DNA of 50,532 nt from Spirochaetota bacterium. GTDB taxonomy: Bacteria; Spirochaetota; UBA4802; UBA5550. A program made the translations under genes and the position numbers. The notes below the pieces were generated by a model. The model was not told the origin of the DNA. It saw only the letters and a list, made by a program, of their open reading frames with translations, and searched no databases. Shown piece after piece: positions 9,357 through 17,878 of this stretch. The stretch lies in contig JAKLIV010000008.1 in NCBI GenBank assembly GCA_022709405.1, forward strand, positions 1 through 50,532, written 5' to 3'. Position 1 is the stretch's first letter; every line of letters begins with the position of its first letter.

Positions 9357-9818
9357 ATGTCAGAAGATGTGAAAAAAATCGATTCGATTATAGCCCGTTA
9401 TGAAAAAAACGAGGAATCGCTCCTCGCGGTTTTGCAGGATTTACAGCGTGAATTCAATTACGTTCCGGAGGAGGGAATCGTTCGCCTTTCAAAGGCGATG
9501 GACGTTCCTCTGAGCAAGATATACGCCATGGGAACATTCTACAAGGCCCTTTCCCTCACTCCGCGAGGCAAGCATGTCATAAAGGTGTGCATGGGAACGG
9601 CATGCCATTTGAAAGGCGCAGGCCTCATGGTCGAAGCGATCGAGAGGGATTTGAAAATAAAGTGCGGCGAGACCACAAAGGATATGAAATTCACTCTTGA
9701 AACGGTCAACTGCGTCGGCGCATGCGCAATGGCGCCGGTTGTGGTCGTTGGAGATGACTATCATGGACATATCAGTCCGTCAAAAGTCACCGATACTATC
9801 AAAAAATACGGGCAATAA
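9357..9818 (+). CDS. NuoE/HoxE-like [2Fe-2S] subunit
   Basis: This protein of about 153 residues has a thioredoxin-fold [2Fe-2S] domain as in NuoE, HoxE and HydC. Cluster ligands are the pairs in [13 protein letters not shown] and [12 protein letters not shown]. The N-terminal helical bundle includes [20 protein letters not shown], typical of the family. An ATG at 9351 overlaps the porB stop, but GAGGA at 9346-9350 is spaced 6 bases from the ATG at 9357, which is the better start. It probably passes electrons between the flavin subunit downstream and the complex; a NAD(P)H partner is inferred from the next gene. Confidence 0.88.
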   Translation: MSEDVKKIDSIIARYEKNEESLLAVLQDLQREFNYVPEEGIVRLSKAMDVPLSKIYAMGTFYKALSLTPRGKHVIKVCMGTACHLKGAGLMVEAIERDLKIKCGETTKDMKFTLETVNCVGACAMAPVVVVGDDYHGHISPSKVTDTIKKYGQ

Positions 9819-9829
9819 GGGGAGAATCC

Positions 9830-11686
9830 ATGAGTCTGTTACGTTCATCACAGGATTTGATCAAATACAGGGAGAAACTGAGCGCCGAGGTCGTCAAAGA
9901 CATCCCGAGCGTGCTGGTCTGCTTCGGTACCGGATGTTTTGCCAACGGATCGGGCGGTGTAGCCGAAAACTTCAAGGAAGAGATAAAAAAACGCGGCCTG
10001 AAGGTCAACGTGAATATCGGCATGAAAACGACCGGATGCCACGGGTATTGCGCCAATGGTCCGCTCGTCGTCATTAAGCCGAAGGACATTCTCTATTTAA
10101 AAGTCAAACCGGATGATGTCCCTGAAATCATCGAAAAATCGATTGTCGGAAACGAAACGATAGAGCGCCTTGTTTATAAGGACGTCAATACCAAGGAAAA
10201 GATAGCCGAATATCACGAGATCCCTTTCTACAAGCACCAGAAAAGGATTGCTCTCGAAAAAATCGGCCTGGTCGACCCGGCTTCAATAGAAGATTACATC
10301 ATTTCCGGCGGATATGCGGCGCTGGCCAAGGCATTGACCATGAAGCCCGACGCTATCATCGCTGAAATCGATAAGTCGGGCCTGAGGGGGCGGGGCGGCG
10401 GCGGATTCCCCGCTGGCCGAAAATGGCGCTCATGCGTCGAGGCCCCGGGCGATGTGAGATATGTCATCTGCAACGGTGACGAGGGAGATCCGGGAGCTTT
10501 CATGGACCGTTCGGTGATGGAGGGCGACCCGCACACCGTAATCGAGGGGATGATTATCGGAGCGATAGCGATAGGGTCCCATAAGGGATACATCTATGTG
10601 AGGGATGAATACCCGCTGGCGGTTAAAAATCTGCAGAGGGCGATTGACGCGGCCCGGGCAAGCGGTCTCCTCGGGGAGAACATCCTTGGAAGCGGATTTT
10701 CATTCGATCTCAAGATAAGCCGCGGTGGAGGGGCATTTGTGTGCGGAGAATCCTCTGCGCTCATGCGCTCGGTAGGCGGCGATATAGGCGAGCCCCGGGC
10801 GAAATACATCAGGTCAGTCGAGAAAGGGCTCTATGACAAGCCGACAGTTCTGAACAACGTCGAGACATGGGCAAATGTTCCGGTTATCATTGAAAAGGGT
10901 GCGGATTGGTATGCTTCCCTCGGAACAAAGGGCTCAAAAGGCACCAAGGTGTTTTCCCTTGTCGGGAAGGTCAACAATACCGGACTCATCGAGGTCCCAA
11001 TGGGGATAACGCTCCGAAGCCTGATTTTCGACATCGGCGGCGGTATTCTCAACAACAAGAAATTCAAGGCGGTTCAGACAGGCGGTCCCTCGGGCGGATG
11101 CATACCCGAGTCGCTGCTCGATATGCAGGTCGATTTCGACAGTCTCAGCGAAGCCGGGTCCATGATGGGGTCAGGCGGTATGATCGTAATGGATGAAGAA
11201 TCCTGCATGGTCGATGTGGCCAAGTACTTCACCAATTTCCTTGTTGAGGAATCCTGCGGGAAATGCACCCCGTGCCGCGACGGTCTGCCTCAGATGCTCG
11301 AAATCCTTACCCGGATAACCGAGGGAAAAGGTAAAGAAGGCGATATCGAATTGCTGGAGGACATATGCGAAACCCTGTCATGGGGAGCGCTGTGCGGTCT
11401 GGGTTCTTCCGCGCCCAATCCGGTGCTTTCGACGCTCAAGCATTTCAAGCACGAATACGAAGCCCATATCAAAGACAAAAAATGCCCGGCGGGCGTATGT
11501 AAGACGCTTATAACTTATCATATCGACAAGGACAAATGCACAGGCTGCACGCTCTGCGCAAAACGCTGTCCGCAAAAATGCATCAGCGGTGAGAAAAAGC
11601 AGCTGCATGTTATCGATGAATCTAAATGCATCAAATGCGGGATTTGCAAGGATGTATGCAAGTTTAACGCAGTGATGATAGATTAA
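9830..11686 (+). CDS. NuoF/HoxF/HydB-like NAD(P)-binding flavoprotein subunit
   Basis: This 618-residue protein combines, in order, an N-terminal thioredoxin-like [2Fe-2S] domain ([10 protein letters not shown] and [10 protein letters not shown]), the FMN and NADH region ([45 protein letters not shown]), an SLBB part, a 4Fe-4S domain with [12 protein letters not shown], and a C-terminal 2[4Fe-4S] ferredoxin ([26 protein letters not shown]). This is the architecture of the diaphorase subunit of soluble NAD(P)-linked hydrogenases and of other bifurcating complexes. Here it follows porGDAB directly, so it likely connects ferredoxin or pyruvate electrons to NAD(P). Confidence 0.92.
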   Translation: MSLLRSSQDLIKYREKLSAEVVKDIPSVLVCFGTGCFANGSGGVAENFKEEIKKRGLKVNVNIGMKTTGCHGYCANGPLVVIKPKDILYLKVKPDDVPEIIEKSIVGNETIERLVYKDVNTKEKIAEYHEIPFYKHQKRIALEKIGLVDPASIEDYIISGGYAALAKALTMKPDAIIAEIDKSGLRGRGGGGFPAGRKWRSCVEAPGDVRYVICNGDEGDPGAFMDRSVMEGDPHTVIEGMIIGAIAIGSHKGYIYVRDEYPLAVKNLQRAIDAARASGLLGENILGSGFSFDLKISRGGGAFVCGESSALMRSVGGDIGEPRAKYIRSVEKGLYDKPTVLNNVETWANVPVIIEKGADWYASLGTKGSKGTKVFSLVGKVNNTGLIEVPMGITLRSLIFDIGGGILNNKKFKAVQTGGPSGGCIPESLLDMQVDFDSLSEAGSMMGSGGMIVMDEESCMVDVAKYFTNFLVEESCGKCTPCRDGLPQMLEILTRITEGKGKEGDIELLEDICETLSWGALCGLGSSAPNPVLSTLKHFKHEYEAHIKDKKCPAGVCKTLITYHIDKDKCTGCTLCAKRCPQKCISGEKKQLHVIDESKCIKCGICKDVCKFNAVMID

Positions 11687-11713
11687 AAAACTGTCTTATC
11701 AGGATAACGCACT

Positions 11714-12442
11714 ATGAATACAGTAGAATTCATCATAAATGGGAAAAAAGTTTCGGCCGTAAGAGACGAGTGTATCATGAAGATCGCAAAGGAGAACGGC
11801 ATCCATATCGACGGGCTTTGCTACAGCCCCGATCTGGAAACGGCCGGCGGTTCCTGCCGCCTATGTCTGGTCGAAGTCCATGAAAAGGGCAAAATGCGGG
11901 TTGTGACCTCGTGTAATTATCCCGTGCGTGCCAATATAGAGGTTAAAACCGATACACCGTTTATCAAGAAACTAAAGAGAAGTGTGATCGAGCTTCTGAT
12001 GGCCAGGGCCCCTGAATCTGCAGCAATACGTGAAATCGCTGCACGCGAGGGTATAACCGAAACCCGGTTCAAGCATATAGATGCAAATCAGAAGATGAAG
12101 AATTGTATAGCCTGCGGATTGTGCGCACAGGTGTGCTCCGAAGTCGTCGGGGTGTCGGCCATATCGATGGTAAACCGCGGATTCGAAAAAACCTCGGGCA
12201 CCCCGTTTAAAAAGATGAGTTCGGTCTGTATCGGATGCGGCGCCTGCGCATACATATGCCCGACCAATGCAATAGAAATGAAAGAGACAAAGAGCTCCCG
12301 AATAATCTGGGGAAGAGAATTCGCGATGCAGAAATGTTCGGAGTGCGGAGTCCACTATATTCCCATTGCACAGGTAACTTGGATAGTCGAGACCACCGGA
12401 AAAGAAAGGAAATTTTTTGACAAATGTCCTGATTGCAGATAA
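11714..12442 (+). CDS. HoxU/NuoG N-terminal-like iron-sulfur subunit with C-terminal Cys-pair tail
   Basis: This 242-residue protein has an N-terminal [2Fe-2S] ferredoxin domain (GGSCRLCLVEV and TSCNYP) and two 4Fe-4S motifs (CIACGLCAQVC near residue 135 and CIGCGACAYICP near residue 174). Length and layout match HoxU-type diaphorase subunits; the hydrogenase H-cluster domain is absent, so it is not a HydA. The last 40 residues carry CSECG and CPDC pairs, a probable zinc-ribbon or rubredoxin-like knuckle that I do not recall from HoxU. It sits 27 bases after the flavoprotein gene. Confidence 0.85.
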   Translation: MNTVEFIINGKKVSAVRDECIMKIAKENGIHIDGLCYSPDLETAGGSCRLCLVEVHEKGKMRVVTSCNYPVRANIEVKTDTPFIKKLKRSVIELLMARAPESAAIREIAAREGITETRFKHIDANQKMKNCIACGLCAQVCSEVVGVSAISMVNRGFEKTSGTPFKKMSSVCIGCGACAYICPTNAIEMKETKSSRIIWGREFAMQKCSECGVHYIPIAQVTWIVETTGKERKFFDKCPDCR

Positions 12443-12487
12443 GCTGTATGACGACCTTTTTATAAGAGGTGCGAGGAGGATGTGTTT

Positions 12488-13021
12488 ATGATGCAGAATA
12501 ATACACGTGCGTTAGAATGGCTATCTAAAGCACTCGAAATGGAAGTGAAAGGAAAGGAGTATTATGAATCGGCGATTGAGAAAATCTGCAATGCCGCCTC
12601 AAAAAAGATGCTCGAAATGCTCCGCGACGATGAACTCATCCACATGAAACGCATCAGGGCAATATATGAAAAGCTCAAGAATGAAAATGTATTCACCGGG
12701 GAGTGGGGAAGCCTGAAAACCGAGAGTGAAGAAATGAAACAATTCTTCCTCGATCTCAAAAAAAAGCACGATACCTCGAAGGATTGCGCTCCCGCAGATA
12801 TTGATGCTCTCAGAATAGCAGAAGATTTCGAAGACAAATCAGTCCGGTATTATAGCGAAAACCTTAAAGGCGCCCAGGAACAGGCTGAACGTCTGTTTCT
12901 CGAAGCGATGGTTCGGGAAGAAAAGGGACACCGCAAAGCCATCAAAGACATGATTTTTTATTTAACCGATCCTGACGGGTATTTCCGCGAAATGGAGCAT
13001 GGCGGGCTCGATGGGGCGTGA
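12488..13021 (+). CDS. Rubrerythrin-like ferritin-family diiron protein
   Basis: This protein of about 177 residues is a four-helix diiron protein. Ligand motifs seen are KEYYESAIEK in helix 1, the ExxH of DDELIHMKRI in helix 2, EDFEDKSVRYYSENL in helix 3 and the ExxH of REEKGHRKAI in helix 4. No rubredoxin domain follows, so it is the short erythrin-type class. Such proteins reduce peroxide in anaerobes; that role is inferred. A GTG at 12482 is possible, but the AGGAGG-type site at 12473-12480 fits ATG 12488. It ends the por-diaphorase operon, which fits protection of oxygen-labile clusters. Confidence 0.82.
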   Translation: MMQNNTRALEWLSKALEMEVKGKEYYESAIEKICNAASKKMLEMLRDDELIHMKRIRAIYEKLKNENVFTGEWGSLKTESEEMKQFFLDLKKKHDTSKDCAPADIDALRIAEDFEDKSVRYYSENLKGAQEQAERLFLEAMVREEKGHRKAIKDMIFYLTDPDGYFREMEHGGLDGA

Positions 13022-13115
13022 CAGATGCGGCGTGACCGCATTGCAACTGCATCATATCTCTCTTAACACTATTCATCGTATTATTATGGTCGCGGCCGAC
13101 ATTTTTTAGATAATA

Positions 13116-13282
13116 CCCGCTTGTGCCGTGTAGACAAAAATTTTGAACCTGGTAAACCAGGTGGGTTCCCTCACGGATGGTCCGATCTTCTCGAAGAGCA
13201 TGATCTTTGCACCCAGATATTGAGATCCCGATTTTTTAAGTTAGGCTCAAAAAATGGATGTCTAATCACGGGCACAGCAGGC
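13116..13282 (-). ncRNA. ssrS: Candidate 6S RNA
   Basis: On the minus strand this 167-base stretch folds with a long closing stem: the 5' end CCTGCTGTGCC pairs with GGCACAaGCGGG at the 3' end, GTG pairs with CAC, and TAGACA pairs with TGTCTA. Inside, TTTTGAGCC comes first, then an apical part GATCATGCTCTTCGAGAAG, then a hairpin in which ACCTGG pairs with CCAGGT, flanked by GGGAACCC and TTCAAA. Order and motifs follow proteobacterial 6S RNA, which binds housekeeping RNA polymerase. No clear promoter or terminator is seen for this strand, and a GATAAT at 13109-13114 on the plus strand leaves the strand open. Confidence 0.5.
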
Positions 13283-13331
13283 ATTCCAGCAAAAAAAAAG
13301 TTCATAAATTATTCAACACTTTTTTTAATTA

Positions 13332-13360
13332 TTGACAATGACATTGTTTTACACTACTTT
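13332..13360 (+). promoter_or_regulatory. Candidate sigma-70-like promoter
   Basis: TTGACA at 13332-13337, a 17-base spacer and a weak TACTTT at 13355-13360 precede the gene at 13412 by about 45 bases. A TATAAT at 13386-13391 lies closer to the start but lacks a -35. Confidence 0.35.
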
Positions 13361-13411
13361 TTCAGGATTATTTCATTTAATAAAATATAATAATAATGAG
13401 GTCCGATATCC

Positions 13412-14149
13412 ATGCTGACTAATTATTTCAAGGATTTTGAAAAAAATTTTATTAAAAAAAGCCTGAAGTCATCTAAAAGCACACATGAGAAATCGGCGAC
13501 AAGGAAAACGGGTATTCAGAAAAATGCTTCCACACAGATTGATATTGATAAAATAAAAGGTAGTCTTTCCAGGATCATACCTGGAAAATTCGCGATCGAC
13601 GCCGTTCGTCCGATAAGCGCAAGCGGCTTTTCTCCGGAAGGGGCGGATTTAATCATATATTTCGATTATTGCAAGGATATCCTGGAGCTTTTTAACGGGG
13701 CCGTTCCTCAGGAACTGGTTCACGGAACTATATCTATTATACAGAATCTGGACAAGAAAGGTCTATCCGAAGTATTAAACAGAGTGGCTGGAGTAAAAAA
13801 AATCAATTTTTTCGCATCGAATGAAGAAACATCTCAACCAGCAATCCCGGCATTCATAATTACCGGGGAATCGTCGATTCCTCTTCCAGAATTGAAAAAT
13901 GACATGATAAACTATTATATGAGCAATAATATTGACTTTTCTCATGAAGTCGACGTGCTCATGGTTCTCAATAAAGGCCTTCTTATCAAAAACTGGCGTG
14001 AAAAAAGAAGTTTTATAGCCCTTGAAACGGGAAAAGATACCATGATGTGGTTTTATATCCTGCTCAACGAATATCTCGATATCGAAAAAAGCCGTGCTCT
14101 TGACATGAGGAAATATATCAAAAATGAAACAATATACCCGGAATATTGA
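13412..14149 (+). CDS. Hypothetical protein, weak DUF6602-like (nuclease-fold) resemblance
   Basis: This 245-residue protein begins with a basic, Ser/Lys-rich tail of about 45 residues. A core follows with IKGSLSRIIPGKFAIDAVRP, GADLIIYFDYCKDIL and AVPQELVHGTISIIQNLDKK. The order Pro-Lys-Phe, a hydrophobic Asp strand, then P-x-E-x-V and a strand resembles the DUF6602/restriction-like fold, but the ExK catalytic pair is replaced (SIIQ), so enzymatic activity is doubtful. The call rests on memory and eye alignment. It lies upstream of a vWA protein and cfpA, in a block that seems conserved in treponemes. Its DNA is AT-richer than the por operon. Confidence 0.6.
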   Translation: MLTNYFKDFEKNFIKKSLKSSKSTHEKSATRKTGIQKNASTQIDIDKIKGSLSRIIPGKFAIDAVRPISASGFSPEGADLIIYFDYCKDILELFNGAVPQELVHGTISIIQNLDKKGLSEVLNRVAGVKKINFFASNEETSQPAIPAFIITGESSIPLPELKNDMINYYMSNNIDFSHEVDVLMVLNKGLLIKNWREKRSFIALETGKDTMMWFYILLNEYLDIEKSRALDMRKYIKNETIYPEY

Positions 14150-14208
14150 TATAAGAAATTTAATATTATCATTAAAGCATTAAAATATAATTGCACAAAT
14201 AATTATTC

Positions 14209-14236
14209 TTGACATCTATAACTCATAAGGGATAAT
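14209..14236 (+). promoter_or_regulatory. Candidate promoter of the vWA gene
   Basis: TTGACA at 14209-14214 and GATAAT at 14231-14236 with a 16-base spacer, in AT-rich DNA, about 140 bases before the chosen TTG start of the vWA gene. Confidence 0.5.
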
Positions 14237-14373
14237 ATTTTTAATAATTTTGTTTTCGTATTGAAACCGCCGGTAATGATCAATCGCCGGGGGGTTCGAT
14301 AGCTGTTATGGCTGCCATCAGGAACTAATATGGATCCAGATCAATTCCGATGTTGCATGAGAGGTGTATTGCA

Positions 14374-15498
14374 TTGAAAACAATGAAGGGATCTTCGAGA
14401 TTTACCATGTTCTTTTTGGGTTGTTTGTGTATGTTCTGCTTTTTGGGTCAGAGCGATGCCGCAGCCTCGAGCAATAAGGATGTAATACTTATCCTTGATA
14501 CATCTTACAGTATGATCGGTTCCGGAGGGGGATATAAAGCGAAAAACATTTTTGAGGATGTTAAGGGAAGCATCGCCAGTTATATCGACAACCTGGAGGA
14601 TGGCGATCGCGTTACCTTCATGACTTTCGATACAGCTGTAAGGGTTTTCCCAACTATTTTTGTAGATGATGATAACGATCGGGACATTCTCAAAAAATAT
14701 ATTTCCATGACCCAGGCAAAAGGATTATGGACGAACACATATTACATGATACAGGCGGCTTTCAGTAAGGCCGAATCTCTTGAGACCGAAGAAGACAATG
14801 ACAGGCAGATCGTCATAGTTGTCATGACTGACGGTATTGATGACCCGGCGCCGGACAGCCTGGATAAACGCCTCAATATCAAGGAAATTTCCAGCCGTTA
14901 CAGCAACAAAGACTGGTGGGTTTACCTGGTTAATCTCAGTGAGCTCAGGCAGACAAAAAAAGTGGCGATTTTGAAGAAAGAACTCGATAAAGTCACCAAG
15001 CACGCCACTATCATTGAAGCAGGCAAGGATCCCGCAAAAGGAATACAGCAGGATTTGCAGAAAGACATCGAGGATAAAGATACCGGAACCGGAGACATTA
15101 TCCTGACGATTTTACTGGTCCTAATAATAATAGCGGCCATACTGGGACTGATTTATTTTTTCACGCGCTATTCTTCGTTAAGAGTGACCGGTATCCTCGA
15201 ATACTGGAGCAGCGAAGTGCTTGATCCGTATATTACGAATGTAAATCTCACTAAAAAAGGCGCCAGGACTGTTTATGTCGGCAAAGGTTTTGACAGTACT
15301 GTCACTATCAGGGACATTCAGATAAACGTTCCATTCGAAATATCCGCTGTAAGAGTGGAAAAAAGGGCCATGTTGAAAATCTCCACACGCGGGTCATATT
15401 CAATTGACTTTGTTAATAAAGAGCAGGGCCAATATTTGGAAAGCGGCGATATTTTTAAAGTATCCAACTATACATTCAAGTATTCAAGCGAGGCCTGA
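14374..15498 (+). CDS. Membrane-anchored von Willebrand factor A domain protein
   Basis: This protein of about 374 residues has a signal peptide (FTMFFLGCLCMFCFLG, cleavage near DAAAS), an external vWA domain with MIDAS motif DTSYS near residue 42, MTFDTAV and MTDGIDDP, a membrane helix near residues 240-262 (IILTILLVLIIIAAILGLIY) and a 110-residue C-terminal beta-rich domain predicted in the cytoplasm. An ATG at 14350 would place 8 residues before; the GAGAGG at 14359-14364 fits the TTG at 14374. The MIDAS binds a metal and a protein ligand. From memory, T. pallidum has a vWA gene (tp0750) close to cfpA, so this placement seems conserved. A link from envelope to filaments is inference. Confidence 0.8.
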   Translation: MKTMKGSSRFTMFFLGCLCMFCFLGQSDAAASSNKDVILILDTSYSMIGSGGGYKAKNIFEDVKGSIASYIDNLEDGDRVTFMTFDTAVRVFPTIFVDDDNDRDILKKYISMTQAKGLWTNTYYMIQAAFSKAESLETEEDNDRQIVIVVMTDGIDDPAPDSLDKRLNIKEISSRYSNKDWWVYLVNLSELRQTKKVAILKKELDKVTKHATIIEAGKDPAKGIQQDLQKDIEDKDTGTGDIILTILLVLIIIAAILGLIYFFTRYSSLRVTGILEYWSSEVLDPYITNVNLTKKGARTVYVGKGFDSTVTIRDIQINVPFEISAVRVEKRAMLKISTRGSYSIDFVNKEQGQYLESGDIFKVSNYTFKYSSEA

Positions 15499-15579
15499 AA
15501 ATATAATATTTAATGAAATAATAAAAAGTCCGATAAAAAATACAATATGTGATATTTAGTACTTTAATTTGAAAAAATC

Positions 15580-15607
15580 TTGACATTCGAAATATTATAA
15601 TTAATAT
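15580..15607 (+). promoter_or_regulatory. Candidate cfpA promoter
   Basis: TTGACA at 15580-15585, a 16-base spacer and TAATAT at 15602-15607 lie 87 bases before the cfpA ATG. The surrounding 190-base gap is strongly AT-rich. Confidence 0.45.
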
Positions 15608-15693
15608 GTAAAAGTTATAGTTTTTTTAAATTAGAAAATAATCAAATAACCTAAAGAAAGTAATTTGTTTTCTGAAAAAAAGGAGGCTTTTCA

Positions 15694-17640
15694 ATGGCAA
15701 TTACGCAATTCCCCAAGAGTCCCAACAAAGTACACCCTACGATGCCCAGCGCTGTTGGTTCCCATGAATCACTGGCACAGGAGGGAAGGGATAAAATTGC
15801 TGAATCTAAATTGATTCTCAATGACACCGTCGAAAGAGTAATGACGGAAATGATGAATAAATTACCGGAAGAAGTTCTGGTAAAACTTGATGTCATGGGC
15901 GGCATCAAAGAAAAACTCTACAATTATATTAACCAGACATACGTGAACATGTTTAACAGGTATACTGTTACCATGGAAGACGAGTTTATAAAGAAAGTTA
16001 GGGATTTTGTTGACAAGGAAGAGGCGAAGGGCCTTGCAAGATATACGCCGAAAGAAATCATTGAAATGCTCGATCAGATAGGTGGAGCCGACAAATTCCA
16101 CACTGGCGAAATTGAAAAATCAATCGTCAATATGTACGGTCATCTTCAGGGACATATTCAGCGTGGAGTTAACGACCTGGAAGCCGAGACAAATGCTATT
16201 TTAAGGCAAAAAACCGATGTCGGCGCATTCGTTCGCGGTGAAAATGCATATGCTATTTTAAAATGCGTCTTCAAAGACAATGAATTAAGGCCAAAATATG
16301 TTTATGATATCAAGCTTTCAATAAACATTCTGGACAGCGAGTTGATAAGCCCGATGTATCATTATCAGGTAACCCTCGAGTCCCTGATGAAAGACGCCAT
16401 CCAGAAACATATTCAGGACCTCATTGATAGGCAGGTTCAGCAGTTTAATGATGAACTGGTAGACCAGGGCAAGAACGAGCTTACTGCCAGCGAAAAGATG
16501 TTCGAGAAAATCAAAAGGATTGAAAATTTCACTGATGATGACCAGGATGATGAAAAATCAAAACGCTATACAATCCTCGCGAAAAAATTTCTCGATAAAA
16601 TCGAAGGTCTTCGCGCAGAAATTGACGTTGAAGAATACGATCCTCTTAATATCCGTGAAAATATCAAGTACGTCATCGATGAAGAGAATATCCGCAACAG
16701 GGGCTATAATACGGCCGTCAACTCCATAACTTCGATACTTGATACAAGCAAACTGGGATACCAGGTTTGTGATAACCTGAAAAACGCCCGCGTTTGCAGG
16801 ATTCGAGAGTATGAAGAGACCGACAGATCTATTCTCCCGGATGAAAGATATGAGATGAGGCTTGCATACTACGACCAAAACCAGCTGAGAGATTCGAAAA
16901 AAGAGTATGACAAGCAGATGGAAGCATTTACAACTGAAATTAAAATGGCCTGGGATGTTACTCATGCTCATTATGAGTCAAAAAAACGCTTCAGATCATT
17001 GAAGGATTTCGATGATCTGGCTGCAAGACTTATGAGCAAAGAGTGGAAGCGTGCCAAAAAAGAACGTGAAGAAGATCCAGATACGATACTCTGGAATGAA
17101 GTCGGTGAGATGTACACCGAAAATTCCTTTGTCGAAAAGAACAACAGGACTTATGAAGACAGGGTCAAAAACCTGCGTCAAAAGATTAAATACCTGAAAG
17201 ATCTCATGCATAAAATGCATGGGTATCAGAACCCGATTGAGAGAGTTATTATTGATGAAAGAATAGCATTCCTTGAGAAGAGGTTTAATGAATTCACATA
17301 TCTCGTGAATCCTCATCACATCCAGCCGGGTCTTGTTCTTGATGTGGATATCACGACAATTAAAAGAAAACAGTATATGCTGAAAGGAATGGCGAATGTT
17401 CTTAATGAATTCCTCTATGGAGTTTCCAGGGGATTCTCGGATGCAGCATTTGCAACCTATAGCAGAAGGCGTTCGACCATGCGTGCAGATATCGATCAGT
17501 CTTATGCTGAGACCGAAGTCGGTGATGATCTTTTCGAAAGAGCATACAAAGCATCTTCGGGAGAAAGTGAGATTTCCGGCTCTGTCGATTTGACACCTAT
17601 CAAGTCCAAAAAGAAAAGCGGCGGTCTGAAAGAGCTGTAA
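15694..17640 (+). CDS. cfpA: Cytoplasmic filament protein CfpA
   Basis: This 648-residue protein matches, as I recall it, the Treponema cytoplasmic filament protein along its length: MGGIKEKLYNYINQTYVNMF, IGGADKFHTGEIEKSIVNMY, GHLQGHIQRGVNDLE, RGENAYAILKCVFKDNELRP, YDPLNIRENIKYVIDEENIR, NSITSILDTSKLGYQ, VDITTIKRKQYMLKGMANVL and NEFLYGVSRGFSDAAFATYS. CfpA forms ribbons of filaments beneath the inner membrane that run along the cell under the flagella and affect cell division and chromosome segregation in treponemes. It is largely helical with a Lys-rich C-terminal tail. AAAGGAGG-type sequence precedes the ATG, and a strong bidirectional-looking terminator follows, so it may be a monocistronic, highly expressed unit. 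Confidence 0.93.
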   Translation: MAITQFPKSPNKVHPTMPSAVGSHESLAQEGRDKIAESKLILNDTVERVMTEMMNKLPEEVLVKLDVMGGIKEKLYNYINQTYVNMFNRYTVTMEDEFIKKVRDFVDKEEAKGLARYTPKEIIEMLDQIGGADKFHTGEIEKSIVNMYGHLQGHIQRGVNDLEAETNAILRQKTDVGAFVRGENAYAILKCVFKDNELRPKYVYDIKLSINILDSELISPMYHYQVTLESLMKDAIQKHIQDLIDRQVQQFNDELVDQGKNELTASEKMFEKIKRIENFTDDDQDDEKSKRYTILAKKFLDKIEGLRAEIDVEEYDPLNIRENIKYVIDEENIRNRGYNTAVNSITSILDTSKLGYQVCDNLKNARVCRIREYEETDRSILPDERYEMRLAYYDQNQLRDSKKEYDKQMEAFTTEIKMAWDVTHAHYESKKRFRSLKDFDDLAARLMSKEWKRAKKEREEDPDTILWNEVGEMYTENSFVEKNNRTYEDRVKNLRQKIKYLKDLMHKMHGYQNPIERVIIDERIAFLEKRFNEFTYLVNPHHIQPGLVLDVDITTIKRKQYMLKGMANVLNEFLYGVSRGFSDAAFATYSRRRSTMRADIDQSYAETEVGDDLFERAYKASSGESEISGSVDLTPIKSKKKSGGLKEL

Positions 17641-17657
17641 AATATTTAATCATTATG

Positions 17658-17699
17658 AAATTAAAAAAGGGGTGTTTACAACATCCCTTTTTTAATTTA
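17658..17699 (+). terminator. Strong intrinsic terminator after cfpA
   Basis: A 19-base arm at 17658-17676 (AAATTAAAAAAGGGGTGTT) pairs with 17681-17699 around a 4-base loop, with one G:T. The A-run and T-run flanks make it able to work in either direction; it lies 18 bases after the cfpA stop. Confidence 0.85.
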
Positions 17700-17878
17700 G
17701 AAAGGCGGTATTATTACTTTATGCTTGCAATAATATTATCGTATTTTACAATTACCTCTGGTACTTGGTATGTTTTATTTACAACATCGGTTAATTGCCT
17801 TTTATAATTTGTTGATCATTAGGCAATATTTTTTATTGAGCGATTAAAAAAACCCCTGCATATTCAGGAGACAGAATT

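Noticed and set aside
11714-12442. [FeFe] hydrogenase HydA
   Set aside because: The protein stops after the ferredoxin part; H-cluster motifs are missing.
13116-13282. c-di-GMP or cobalamin riboswitch
   Set aside because: Conserved core sequences of those classes are not present; the closing-stem layout fits 6S RNA better.
13121-13390. 89-codon plus-strand ORF
   Set aside because: It has no ribosome site, an unlikely composition, and lies over the folded RNA candidate.
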